A DNA stretch of 64,000 nt from an uncultured Lachnospiraceae bacterium (lineage in GTDB: Bacteria > Bacillota > Clostridia > Lachnospirales > Lachnospiraceae), in contig CAJTNT010000020.1 of NCBI GenBank assembly GCA_910577785.1, forward strand, positions 10,707 through 74,706, given 5' to 3'. The position numbers and the translations under genes were made by a program. Each line of letters starts with the position of its first letter. Position 1 is the first letter of the stretch. The notes below the pieces were generated by a model. It worked only from the letters and a program-made list of their open reading frames with translations, had not been told where the DNA came from and made no database searches. Positions 16,143-24,744 of the stretch are shown piece after piece.

Positions 16143-18791
16143 TTAGTTCATCTGCTTCAAGCGTTCTTCTACCTGCGCCATCATCTGCTCGTACTTGGCT
16201 AATTTTTCCTTTTCTTCCTGTACCTTAGATTCCGGGGCTTTGCTTAGGAATTTCTCGTTGGACAGCATTCCGCGGGAACGGGCAAGCTCTTTTTCCAAGC
16301 GGGATTTCTCTTTCTCCAGGCGTTCCCGTTCTTTTTCGAAGTCAACCAAGTCCTCCAGGGGAAGGTAAAGGACTGCGCTGGGGATTACAACGGATACGGC
16401 ATCTTCGCCGATTCCCTCTTTGTCTGCCTGCACCTGTATTTCGCTGGCGCCGGCCAGAAGGCGGTAGGATTCCTTCATCTCCTCAAAGGTATCCCTGAGT
16501 TCCACGTCCTCCGTTACGATAAATACTTTGGCTTTTCTGCTGGGGGGCACCTCCATATCCGTACGGATGTTGCGGACGCCTTTTACCAGATCTTTCACAT
16601 GCTCTACGGCCTCTTCTGCTTCTGGGAAATGGAACTCTTCCCGGTAGGTCGGCCACTCTGACAGCATAATGGTTGGCTCTTTGTCCTGCAGGGTGCAGAA
16701 TATCTCTTCTGTCACGAACGGCATAAAGGGATGCAGGAGCTTAAGCGCCTGGATAAGCACGGTCTTTAGCGTCCACATTGCCACCCCGGCAGATGCCGGA
16801 TCCTCTTCCCTGCGGAAGGTCCTGGCCTTGGAGATCTCAATATACCAGTCGCAGAACTCATCCCAGATAAAGTCATACACTTTCTGTACGGCAATCCCCA
16901 GTTCAAACTTGTCCATATTTTCTGTCACATCTGCTGCCAAGGTATTGGCCTTTGAGAGGATCCAGCGGTCTTCTATGGCCAGGGCGGAACGCTCAGGCGC
17001 CTCCAGGGTTCCCTCTTCAAGATTCATCATAATAAAACGCGATGCATTCCAGATTTTATTGGCAAAATTGCGAGAAGCCTCTACGCGCTCCCAGTAAAAG
17101 CGCATGTCGTTGCCAGGGGCATTGCCGGTGATCAAAGTCAGGCGCAGCGCGTCCGCGCCGTATTTGTCAATTACCTCCAGAGGATCAATGCCGTTTCCCA
17201 GGGATTTGCTCATCTTCCTTCCCTGAGAATCCCGGATCAGGCCATGGAACAGCACCGTATGGAACGGCTTCTGCCCCATATGCTCATAACCGGAAAAAAT
17301 CATACGGATCACCCAGAAGAAAATAATATCGTATCCGGTCACCAGCACGTCATTCGGATAGAAATAATCCAAATCCTCTGTTTCCTGGGGCCACCCCAAG
17401 GTAGAAAACGGCCACAAGGCGGAAGAAAACCAGGTATCCAGCGTATCCTCATCCTGCTCCATATGGGCGCAGCCACATTTTGGGCATTTGCCGGGATTTT
17501 CCCTAGCAACCACAAATTCCCCGCACTCTGCGCAATAATAGGCCGGGATCCGATGCCCCCACCAGAGCTGACGGGAAATGCACCAGTCACGGATATTGTC
17601 TGTCCAATTGAAGTAGATTTTCTCCATGCGCTCCGGCAGCAGGGTAATCTCCTTGTCCTTCACGGCCTGGATGGCAGGCTTAATCAGCTCGTCCATCTTC
17701 ACAAACCACTGCTGCTTGACCATCGGCTCTACCGTGGTATTGCAGCGGTCATGGGTACCAACGTTGTGGGAATGGGGTACAACCTTTACCAAGAGCCCCT
17801 GCTCCTTCAAATCCTCCACCATCTGCTTCCTGGCCTCATAGCGGTCCATGCCTTCGTATTTTCCTCCGTTCTGGTTGATGGTGGCGTCATCGTTCAGCAC
17901 ATTGATTTCCGGCAGGTTATGGCGCTTCCCCACTTCAAAGTCATTGGGGTCGTGGGCGGGAGTAATCTTCACGCAGCCCGTGCCAAATTCCTTATCCACA
18001 TAATAATCTGCCACAACAGGAATCTCCCTCCCTACCAACGGCAGGATTAAAGTCTTGCCAATCAAGTCCTGGTAGCGCCCATCTTCTGGGTTCACGGCCA
18101 CCGCCGTATCCCCCAGCAGGGTTTCTGGCCTGGTGGTGGCAATTTCCACGAAACGCCCCTCCTCACCCTTTACCGGATAGTTGATGTGCCAGAAGAAGCC
18201 GTCCTGCTCCTCATGCTCCACCTCCGCATCGGAAATGGAGGTCTTACATACCGGGCACCAGTTGACAATGCGGGAACCCTTATAAATCAGGCCTTTTTCA
18301 TAGAGCTTGATAAATACCTCCTGCACGGCTTCGGAGCAGCCTTCATCCATAGTAAAGCGCTCCCTGTCCCAGTCTGCGGAGGATCCCATTTTCTTAAGCT
18401 GCTTGATAATGCGGCTGCCGTATTCCTCACGCCATTCCCAGACCTTCTCCAAGAAGCCTTCGCGGCCGAGATCCTTCTTGTCGATGCCCTGTTCCTTCAG
18501 GGATTCAATGACCTTGACCTCGGTGGAGATGGAGGCATGGTCCGTCCCCGGCTGCCAGAGGGCGTTGTAGCCCTGCATGCGCTTATAGCGGATTAAGATG
18601 TCCTGCATGGTATTGTCGAGGGCATGACCCATGTGGAGCTGGCCGGTAATGTTGGGCGGGGGCATTACAATGGTGAAAGGCTTCCTGCTGCGGTCTGCTT
18701 GGGCGTGGAAGTACTTGTTCTGTTCCCATTTCTGGTAGAGGCGATCCTCTATGGATTTGGGATCATAGGTCTTTGCTAGTTCTTTGTTCAT
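16143..18791 (-). CDS. valS: Valyl-tRNA synthetase
   Basis: 882 residues, normal length. Class I signature HMGH (QLHMGHALDNTMQD) is near residue 53 and KMSKSLGNGIDPLE near 524. The editing domain lies between them (TTRPETLLGDTAVAVNP near 220), with a Cys cluster CPVCKTS near 178 and CAECGEF/CPKCGC near 420. A C-terminal coiled coil (about 815-880) is the tRNA-binding arm. It charges tRNA-Val and clears mischarged Thr. GGAGA lies 10 bases before the ATG. A T-box leader about 530 bp upstream should control it by uncharged tRNA; a palindromic repeat lies between leader and gene. Confidence 0.97.
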   Translation of the reverse strand: MNKELAKTYDPKSIEDRLYQKWEQNKYFHAQADRSRKPFTIVMPPPNITGQLHMGHALDNTMQDILIRYKRMQGYNALWQPGTDHASISTEVKVIESLKEQGIDKKDLGREGFLEKVWEWREEYGSRIIKQLKKMGSSADWDRERFTMDEGCSEAVQEVFIKLYEKGLIYKGSRIVNWCPVCKTSISDAEVEHEEQDGFFWHINYPVKGEEGRFVEIATTRPETLLGDTAVAVNPEDGRYQDLIGKTLILPLVGREIPVVADYYVDKEFGTGCVKITPAHDPNDFEVGKRHNLPEINVLNDDATINQNGGKYEGMDRYEARKQMVEDLKEQGLLVKVVPHSHNVGTHDRCNTTVEPMVKQQWFVKMDELIKPAIQAVKDKEITLLPERMEKIYFNWTDNIRDWCISRQLWWGHRIPAYYCAECGEFVVARENPGKCPKCGCAHMEQDEDTLDTWFSSALWPFSTLGWPQETEDLDYFYPNDVLVTGYDIIFFWVIRMIFSGYEHMGQKPFHTVLFHGLIRDSQGRKMSKSLGNGIDPLEVIDKYGADALRLTLITGNAPGNDMRFYWERVEASRNFANKIWNASRFIMMNLEEGTLEAPERSALAIEDRWILSKANTLAADVTENMDKFELGIAVQKVYDFIWDEFCDWYIEISKARTFRREEDPASAGVAMWTLKTVLIQALKLLHPFMPFVTEEIFCTLQDKEPTIMLSEWPTYREEFHFPEAEEAVEHVKDLVKGVRNIRTDMEVPPSRKAKVFIVTEDVELRDTFEEMKESYRLLAGASEIQVQADKEGIGEDAVSVVIPSAVLYLPLEDLVDFEKERERLEKEKSRLEKELARSRGMLSNEKFLSKAPESKVQEEKEKLAKYEQMMAQVEERLKQMN

Positions 18792-18952
18792 GAGTTGAAT
18801 GTCTCCTTTTCTGTTTTTTGCTATTGATGATGGGTTGCTTGGGTAAGCTAATTGTTTTTTGGAGCATTGCTTTTTGAACTATTGTTTTGCCAGCCATGAA
18901 AGGGAAGGGGAAAATGGGCGTGGTTGGGTAGGCAAGTAGTGGAGGGGGGAAT

Positions 18953-19200
18953 GGCCATACGAAACGCTGCGGAAGTGGGAAGGCCGCAACAGAAACGCGC
19001 TCCCGCTCCGATCGGGATGTAGCAGTACTAAGCTCGAAAACACCTCGCTAAGTACTGACATCCCTTTAGGGTTTCTTTATGCGGCCTTCCCACTTCCTCC
19101 GCTACAGGCTGAAAAACGCTGCGTTTCCTTTCTTCCTCCAACTATGCTTTGAAAAGCGCCGTGTTTCCTTACATAACAGAAATTCTCTTGTTCTGTGAAA
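18953..19200 (+). repeat. Palindromic repeat family, full copy 1 (inside valS leader)
   Basis: Starts GGCCATACGAAACGCTGCGG. The outer 18-bp arms 18971-18988 and 19080-19097 are perfectly complementary. The inner stem GGGATGT (19014-19020) / ACATCCC (19058-19064) continues as CAGTACT (19023-19029) / AGTACTG (19051-19057) with a 21-base loop. A tail of two degenerate 37-bp units (19103-19176) and an ATAACAGAAATT segment follow, as in copy 2. It lies between the valS T-box terminator and the valS start, orientation opposite to valS. Short minus-strand frames across it are almost certainly not genes. Confidence 0.9.
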
Positions 19201-19318
19201 GGCTCTATGCCTTAAAAATATTTCTAGCTGTGCCGTTGATATTTTTATAGAAAGATACAAGGTATTCAAAACATAAACTTTCACTTCCGCGCATAATATC
19301 CGCTGGCTTGCCATAAGA

Positions 19319-19602
19319 CAAAAAGCCCTTCACCGGAATTGTTCCAGTAAAGGGCGTATGAACGCGGTACCACCTTTTTTCATGACAGCGTATGGACACA
19401 CTGCATATCTCCTTGATCCGATAACGGGGATAAGCCGGAAATGCTTACTGAAAAACGCATACAGCCGCTTCCCGTTCAGCATTCCAGTTCAAAAGCTACC
19501 TTCTGCAGATCCTTCTTGGGGGCTGCCTCTCAGCCTGTGGGCCACCTTCTCTGACAAGAGTATCTGCATACTCCTCTTTCTCATTACTGTTGTAATTTTC
19601 TG
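19319..19602 (-). promoter_or_regulatory. T-box riboswitch leader of valS
   Basis: On the minus strand the conserved T-box AAAGGTGGTACCGCG lies at about 19363-19377. It is followed by a terminator hairpin GCCCTTTACTGGAA / TTCCGGTGAAGGGC (19325-19355) and TTTTTG. Upstream is a stem I region with the paired GCAGA (about 19569-19565) / TCTGC (about 19510-19506). Just after TCTGC the sequence AGAAGGTAGC offers GTA, a valine codon, as a candidate specifier at 19499-19497. Uncharged tRNA-Val would stabilise the antiterminator and allow transcription into valS. Confidence 0.92.
19325..19355 (-). terminator. T-box-controlled terminator
   Basis: The stem GCCCTTTACTGGAA pairs with TTCCGGTGAAGGGC around a CAA loop; TTTTTG follows. 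It directly follows the T-box sequence, whose pairing would prevent this hairpin. Confidence 0.85.
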
Positions 19603-19608
19603 CTCCCT

Positions 19609-19637
19609 AGTATAAAAGCTAACCCGCAAAATGTCAA
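19609..19637 (-). promoter_or_regulatory. Promoter of the valS T-box leader
   Basis: Minus strand: TTGACA (19637-19632), 17 bases, TATACT (19614-19609). Predicted start is near 19602, giving a leader of about 810 nt before valS. Confidence 0.85.
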
Positions 19638-19690
19638 GTCATTATTTGAGCTGTTGTGTAACTTTACCAGGGAAATCATATAGCCACTCC

Positions 19691-19723
19691 CCTCCCCGCT
19701 TCCGCAACATAATCTATATGGCC
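19691..19723 (-). repeat. Palindromic repeat family, fragment
   Basis: The minus strand reads GGCCATATAGATTATGTTGC then GGAAGCGGGGAGG, matching the left arm of the other copies. The rest of the element is missing. It lies between the TetR stop and the valS promoter. Confidence 0.5.
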
Positions 19724-19745
19724 GCCTCTCCTAACGTTTTACTCC

Positions 19746-20384
19746 CTAAATCAAAATTTTCAATATATTCCCATAAACCGTTTCCCTGGCTTCTTCCCTC
19801 TCCATTTCAGGGAACATCTTCTGATGGGTCAGGTAAAAAGCATACACCACAAACTGCGACAATATGGCGCTCCACACCCGGAAGGAATCGGTTTCCTGGA
19901 TCTGCCCATTCTCGGCTGCCAGTTCCAGCAAGCGCCGGGTAAGCCCTGGCACCAGGCTGCAGCCTTCACTGTGTCTTTTGATTTCCTCCCACAGGCCGCT
20001 GCTGCTTAAGGTGCTGTCCTTCATGATTTTTTCCAGCAGGGTAAAGCCGCTGTACCTCTGGTTAGAAGCTTCCATCATATCCAGCCCCTTGAAGATAATC
20101 TCACGGAAGCTCTGGCCGCCTTCAATCAGATCCATAATCATATAAAAATGCCTGGCTGCCTCGTATTCAATGGCTCCCACAATCATTTCCTCTTTGCTGG
20201 AAAAATATTCATACGCTGTCCCTTTGCCAATGCCGGCCCTGGCGGTGATTTCTGATACCTTAAGGGTACTCAGCTCCCGGCCGGAAGCGAAGAGCTCCAG
20301 CACCGCCTCATACATAGCCTTTACCTTCGGGGGATAGGACTCCCTCCCCGAAGGCTGGCGATTCCATACGCTTTCCTTGCCCAT
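19746..20384 (-). CDS. TetR/AcrR-family transcriptional regulator
   Basis: 212 residues. The N-terminal TetR helix-turn-helix is clear: KVSEITARAGIGKGTAYEYF with the K-EEMIVGAIE helix (about residues 40-75). The C-terminal ligand domain is unassigned. Its ATG overlaps the stop of the RND transporter gene (TAATG), so both are made from one transcript. A TetR-type palindrome lies just downstream of that operon's promoter (24447-24458), so it probably represses itself and the pump; this is inferred from context. Confidence 0.9.
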   Translation of the reverse strand: MGKESVWNRQPSGRESYPPKVKAMYEAVLELFASGRELSTLKVSEITARAGIGKGTAYEYFSSKEEMIVGAIEYEAARHFYMIMDLIEGGQSFREIIFKGLDMMEASNQRYSGFTLLEKIMKDSTLSSSGLWEEIKRHSEGCSLVPGLTRRLLELAAENGQIQETDSFRVWSAILSQFVVYAFYLTHQKMFPEMEREEARETVYGNILKILI

Positions 20385-23300
20385 TAGATTTCTTCCTCTA
20401 CCATACTCTTATTGCTGTAAAACAGATCGTAAATGCAAGGCACAACCACTAGGGTCATAACCGTGCCATAAATCATGCCGCCGATTGTCACCACTGCCAT
20501 CGGCCTTGACATATCAGAGCCCATGTCATTGCCAAAGGCTGTGGTGGACATGGCGAGGATCGTGGTCATGGCTGTCATCAGGATGGGGCGCAGGCGGGTC
20601 ATGCCGGCTTCCACAATCGCATCCCGTTTGTCCATGCCCTCCTTGCGCAGCTGGTTGATATATTCCACCATCACGATACCATTGTTTACAATAATGCCCA
20701 CCAGCATGATAAAGCCAATCATGGCAATAACGCTGATTTCGCTGTTGGTCAGAAACAGCGCCAGGAAGCCGCCGGTCAGAGCCAGGGGGATGGTAAACAG
20801 GATGATAAAGGGGGCTTTCAATGACTGGAACTGGGCAACCATAATCAGGTAGATAAAGGCTACCGCCAGCGCCAGCATCAGCAGGAGCTGTTCCATCGCT
20901 TCATTAATCGTCTCATTCTCGCCGGTCATGGCAATGGAATAGCCTTCCGGGAGGCCAAAGCCTTCCAAAGCCTGATCCACCGCATTGCCCACCAGGCCCA
21001 CATTATAGCCGTCTGCGATTTTGGCAGATACAGTCACATAGCGTTCCTGCCCATCGCGGCTAATGGAAGTCAGGCTCTCCATTTCCTCAAAGGCTGCCAC
21101 CTGGGACAGGGGAATCTCTGATTTTTCGCCGTTTTCCTTATCTTCATACGTAAAGGTAAGCTTTTTCAGCGTCTGCAGGGACGCCTTGCTCTGCTCCACG
21201 CTTTCCAGATACACGTCATAGTCCTTAATATCCGTGGAAATGGTATCGTCCGCCGTATCGTTTTCCATCTGCTCATAGACCAGCTGGTAGACCTGTGCCA
21301 CGGTCATGCCGTATTTGGCAGCTTTTTCCTTGTCTACCGTAATGCGGAACTCCTTTTCCGTCTCTTCCATGCCGTCAGAAACCTCCGCGGTGCCTTCTAC
21401 CCCAGACACAACCTCCGCCACTTCTTTGGCAAGCTCCTGCAAGGTGTCCAGGTCGCGCCCGCGCACCTGCACGGAGAGGCCTTCCCCAGCCAGGGCGCCC
21501 ATGTCCATATTCGAACTGCTGATGCTGATCTCCCCTTCCAGATCCTGGGTCAGTTCCGTAATGCGGCCGGCAATCGCATCATTGGTCATCTCCTTGTCTT
21601 CCTTGAGGATGATGTAGAGGCTGACACTGTCGCCGCCACCGCCTCCCATCAGGCCGGAAGCAATCCCGCTGCCGCCAGCCATCGCGCCGACGGATTCCAC
21701 GTCAGGAATGCTCTGGATCTGCTCTGTCACTTGGTCTGCCAGCTGGCAGAGTTCCTCAAAATCCCCTTCCTCCGGCGGGGTGACCGTTACAGACATCTGG
21801 GTACTCTCCATATCTGGCATAAAGGCCGTCCCTTTGGACATGGCCGCCATCGCGCTGGCCACCAGGAGGGCAGTCATCACAAGAAGCACCAGAAGCTTTA
21901 CATGGAGCAATCTCTCCAGCACAACGCCATAAACAGCCTGGAAACGGTCAAACCAGGGATGCTTGACTTCCTTAGTCTTCTTCAGCATCTTAGAGCCCAT
22001 CATCGGCACAAAAGTCAGTGCAATTGCCAGGCTGGCCAGCAGGGAATAGGCAATCGTAAGCCCCATATCCACAAAAAGCTGGCGGGTAATGCCCTCCGTA
22101 AACACAATGGGGGCAAAAACGCAGACCGTAGTCAAGGTAGAGGCCGTGATTGCGCCGCTGATCTGCTTCGCCCCTTCGACCGCCGCCTTGCGGGCAGACA
22201 GGCCCTCACTCCTCATACGATAGATATTTTCAATCGTCACAATCGAGTTGTCCACCAGCATACCGATGCCCAGGGCAAGGCCTGAGAGGGAAATCAGGTT
22301 CAGGGTCACGCCGCTGAAATACATCAGCACGACAGCAAAAATCACGGAAATAGGTATGGACACGGCAATTACCAGCGTAGGGCGGATATCCTTCAGGAAC
22401 AGCAGCAGGATCAGGATGGCAAGCGCCGCGCCGAAAACCATGTTGTTGAGTACAGAATCCACAATCATGTCAATGTAGACGCCCTGATCCATCATCACTG
22501 ACACAGCCAGGTTCTCATCATTCTTCTTCATGCTGTCAATCTTCTTATAAATCCGGTCTGTCACATCCCCGGTCGAATAGCCCGTCTGCTTCTCAATCGA
22601 CAGCATTACGCCCGGCTTGCCATTTAACCTGGCATAGGTATCCGCGGTATTGTCCGTCACGGCAATGTCCGCCACATCTGACATATGCACCGTATCCACG
22701 CCGTCCATGCCCAAGTCCATCAAAACCATATCCTTAAGGGCTTCTACGCTGTCCACGGCATCCCCCACCCGCACCATGTATCGCTCGCCATCGTCGGTTA
22801 TATAGCCGGCCGGCATGGAAAAATTCTGTGCCGTGAGGATATTTGTCAGGGTGTCCATCGTCAGGATGTTATACATATCAGAGGCGTCAAAGGCTTCCTC
22901 CTTGGTATCCTCAAAGGCGTCCTTGGACTCCTTCAGCTTCTCCTCCCCGCTGGCCAGCTGGGCAGAGGCGCTCCCCATGTCCACCACGCCTGTAATCTGG
23001 CTCTTGTTAAGGGTGGCAAGGGTATCATTAATGGTGGCCTTGCCTTCGGCTATGCTCCCCAGGCCCGCTTCAATGGTGGCAATGCCCCCGTCAATCTGCA
23101 CCAGCCCCGCTTCTGCCTGCGCCAGGGATTGGGAAATCTGCTGCTCCAGTTCTTCATCGGTAGCGTCTTCCTTCATCTCGCTGCCTTCCTGGGAGGCCAT
23201 CTCGGCCTTAATCTGCGAAAGCCCATCCTCTGCCTGCTCCAGCTGTTCCTGAAGCTCTTCCAGCTGGCTCTCTATCAGCTCCTGCGGCTCCTGCAGCTTG

Positions 23301-24400
23301 CCTGCCTGTGCGTCTAACGTCTTAATCTGTTTCTCCAGCTCAATCAGCTGTGCCTGCAGCGTTATCTGCTGTTCTTCCGGCGCTACTGGCAGAAGCTGCT
23401 GCAGCTGCTCCTTCTGATCCCGCAGCTGCTTCAGGGCGGACTGCAGCTGCTCTGACTGCTGCTTGAGCTTCTCCTGCTGCCCTTGCAGCTTCAAAATACC
23501 CTGGTTCAGGGAAGCCTTGCCCTTTATCAGGGCGCTAACCTGCCCCTGCAGCTCCTTCAATGCCGTAATGCCCTGTTCTGTGGAAGTCCTGGTTTTCCGC
23601 AGCTCATCCAGCTTCGCATGCATATCTGACTCCGTCTGGAAGAGTTCGATTTTCTTGTCATTCAGCTGGTTCTGGGCATCGCTGAGCTGGCCTGCCATCT
23701 CCGTCTTGCCATTGTCCAGCTCTTCCTTGCCGCTGCTAATCTCGTCCTCCGCGGAATCCATCTCATTCTGTGCATCCGAAAACTTCTCTTCCAGGGAAGC
23801 GGTAATCTTACGGTTGACCGCGTCAATCTTTTCCTGGCTTAAAGTAACGCGGATGGACTCTTCAATCAATCCTGTGCCAGATACCGAGGCCACGCCTTCC
23901 ACGCTTTCCAGCTCCGGAATCAGATCCGTATCGGTATAATCGCTGATTTCCAGGCTGTCCATCCCCTCCACCTCAATGGCGGCGATCATAATCGGCATCA
24001 TATCCGGGTTCAGCTTCATGATAATCGGGTTCCCTACCGTATCCGGCCAATAACTGCTAATCTGGTCTAAGCTCTCGCGCATTTCCACCGTAACCGAATC
24101 CATATTAGTGGTCTGTTCAAACTCCAGCGCCACCATGGAAGTGTTGTTGGACGAAGTGGAGCTGATATTTTTGATATTTGAGGTGCTGGCCATCGCCCCC
24201 TCAATGGGCTGGGTCACGACGTCCTCCACCTGCTCCGGGCTCGCGCCGGGGTATGTGGTCACAACGATTGCGTAAGGCAGATTGATGCTGGGCAGCAAGT
24301 CGGTGCTCATCTTGCTTAAGGACACAACGCCTAGGATAATCACCAGCACAATCCCTACGATTACGGTGTAAGGCTTTTTCACACTGAATCTTGACAGCAT
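20384..24400 (-). CDS. RND-family efflux permease with coiled-coil insertion
   Basis: 1338 residues, about 300 longer than a usual RND permease. N-terminal TM1 (FSVKKPYTVIVGIVLVIILG) leads into porter-type domains (YPGASPEQVEDVV). From about residue 185 to 510 there is a Gln/Glu/Lys-rich coiled-coil insertion in the first extracellular loop. TM2-TM6 follow with the conserved GLALGIGMLVDNSIVTIENI helix (about 735). The second half repeats the pattern and ends with GIIVNNGIVMVEYINQLRKEGM and GTVMTLVVVPCIYDLFY. The ATG at 24400 is 8 bases after AGGAGG. No membrane-fusion partner is next to it. Substrate unknown; drugs, lipids or peptides are all possible. Confidence 0.9.
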   Translation of the reverse strand: MLSRFSVKKPYTVIVGIVLVIILGVVSLSKMSTDLLPSINLPYAIVVTTYPGASPEQVEDVVTQPIEGAMASTSNIKNISSTSSNNTSMVALEFEQTTNMDSVTVEMRESLDQISSYWPDTVGNPIIMKLNPDMMPIMIAAIEVEGMDSLEISDYTDTDLIPELESVEGVASVSGTGLIEESIRVTLSQEKIDAVNRKITASLEEKFSDAQNEMDSAEDEISSGKEELDNGKTEMAGQLSDAQNQLNDKKIELFQTESDMHAKLDELRKTRTSTEQGITALKELQGQVSALIKGKASLNQGILKLQGQQEKLKQQSEQLQSALKQLRDQKEQLQQLLPVAPEEQQITLQAQLIELEKQIKTLDAQAGKLQEPQELIESQLEELQEQLEQAEDGLSQIKAEMASQEGSEMKEDATDEELEQQISQSLAQAEAGLVQIDGGIATIEAGLGSIAEGKATINDTLATLNKSQITGVVDMGSASAQLASGEEKLKESKDAFEDTKEEAFDASDMYNILTMDTLTNILTAQNFSMPAGYITDDGERYMVRVGDAVDSVEALKDMVLMDLGMDGVDTVHMSDVADIAVTDNTADTYARLNGKPGVMLSIEKQTGYSTGDVTDRIYKKIDSMKKNDENLAVSVMMDQGVYIDMIVDSVLNNMVFGAALAILILLLFLKDIRPTLVIAVSIPISVIFAVVLMYFSGVTLNLISLSGLALGIGMLVDNSIVTIENIYRMRSEGLSARKAAVEGAKQISGAITASTLTTVCVFAPIVFTEGITRQLFVDMGLTIAYSLLASLAIALTFVPMMGSKMLKKTKEVKHPWFDRFQAVYGVVLERLLHVKLLVLLVMTALLVASAMAAMSKGTAFMPDMESTQMSVTVTPPEEGDFEELCQLADQVTEQIQSIPDVESVGAMAGGSGIASGLMGGGGGDSVSLYIILKEDKEMTNDAIAGRITELTQDLEGEISISSSNMDMGALAGEGLSVQVRGRDLDTLQELAKEVAEVVSGVEGTAEVSDGMEETEKEFRITVDKEKAAKYGMTVAQVYQLVYEQMENDTADDTISTDIKDYDVYLESVEQSKASLQTLKKLTFTYEDKENGEKSEIPLSQVAAFEEMESLTSISRDGQERYVTVSAKIADGYNVGLVGNAVDQALEGFGLPEGYSIAMTGENETINEAMEQLLLMLALAVAFIYLIMVAQFQSLKAPFIILFTIPLALTGGFLALFLTNSEISVIAMIGFIMLVGIIVNNGIVMVEYINQLRKEGMDKRDAIVEAGMTRLRPILMTAMTTILAMSTTAFGNDMGSDMSRPMAVVTIGGMIYGTVMTLVVVPCIYDLFYSNKSMVEEEI

Positions 24401-24446
24401 GTGCATTCCCTCCTGTTAGCTTCTTTTTCTAGTTTTCTAGGGTTCC

Positions 24447-24499
24447 GACCGACTGGTCAGTTTTATGTACATTATAATCATCAGCGGAAAGGAATTCAA
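24447..24499 (-). promoter_or_regulatory. RND-TetR operon promoter and TetR-type operator
   Basis: Minus strand: TTGAAT (24499-24494), 17 bases, TATAAT (24476-24471). Right after the expected start lies ACTGACCAGTCGGTC, with GACC/GGTC half-sites at 24447-24458 typical of AcrR/TetR operators. Placement between start site and gene suits repression by the co-transcribed TetR protein. Confidence 0.75.
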
Positions 24500-24557
24500 T
24501 GAAAAAAGTATAAAATTTTTCATAAAAAATTATTTCCACTTTTTGCCTATAAAATTA

Positions 24558-24586
24558 TTGTGAAAAAAACATAAAAGTGATACATT
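24558..24586 (+). promoter_or_regulatory. Possible pta promoter
   Basis: TTGTGA (24558-24563), 17 bases, TACATT (24581-24586) within A/T-rich sequence, about 150 bp before pta. The hexamers are weak, so this is tentative. No other gene was seen between the divergent RND and pta starts. Confidence 0.4.
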
Positions 24587-24744
24587 ATATATGTGGGATT
24601 TCAATTTTGGGGCAATATATGAGAAACATTGGCATGTGAAGTACGTATAAGCAACACAGGATCTGGCGGCCTGACAGCTGCCGCCGGATATCCAGATAGG
24701 CACAGATGTCTATACCGAGAAAATTTTAAGGAGGTTTTTGCAAC

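Noticed and set aside
17244..18050. 268-codon plus-strand open frame
   Set aside because: Antisense to valS, whose class I motifs are intact.
18879..19061. Short minus-strand frame, similar to another at 48047-48262
   Set aside because: The similarity arises because both cross copies of the same palindromic repeat; no ribosome site is present and the frames differ in length.
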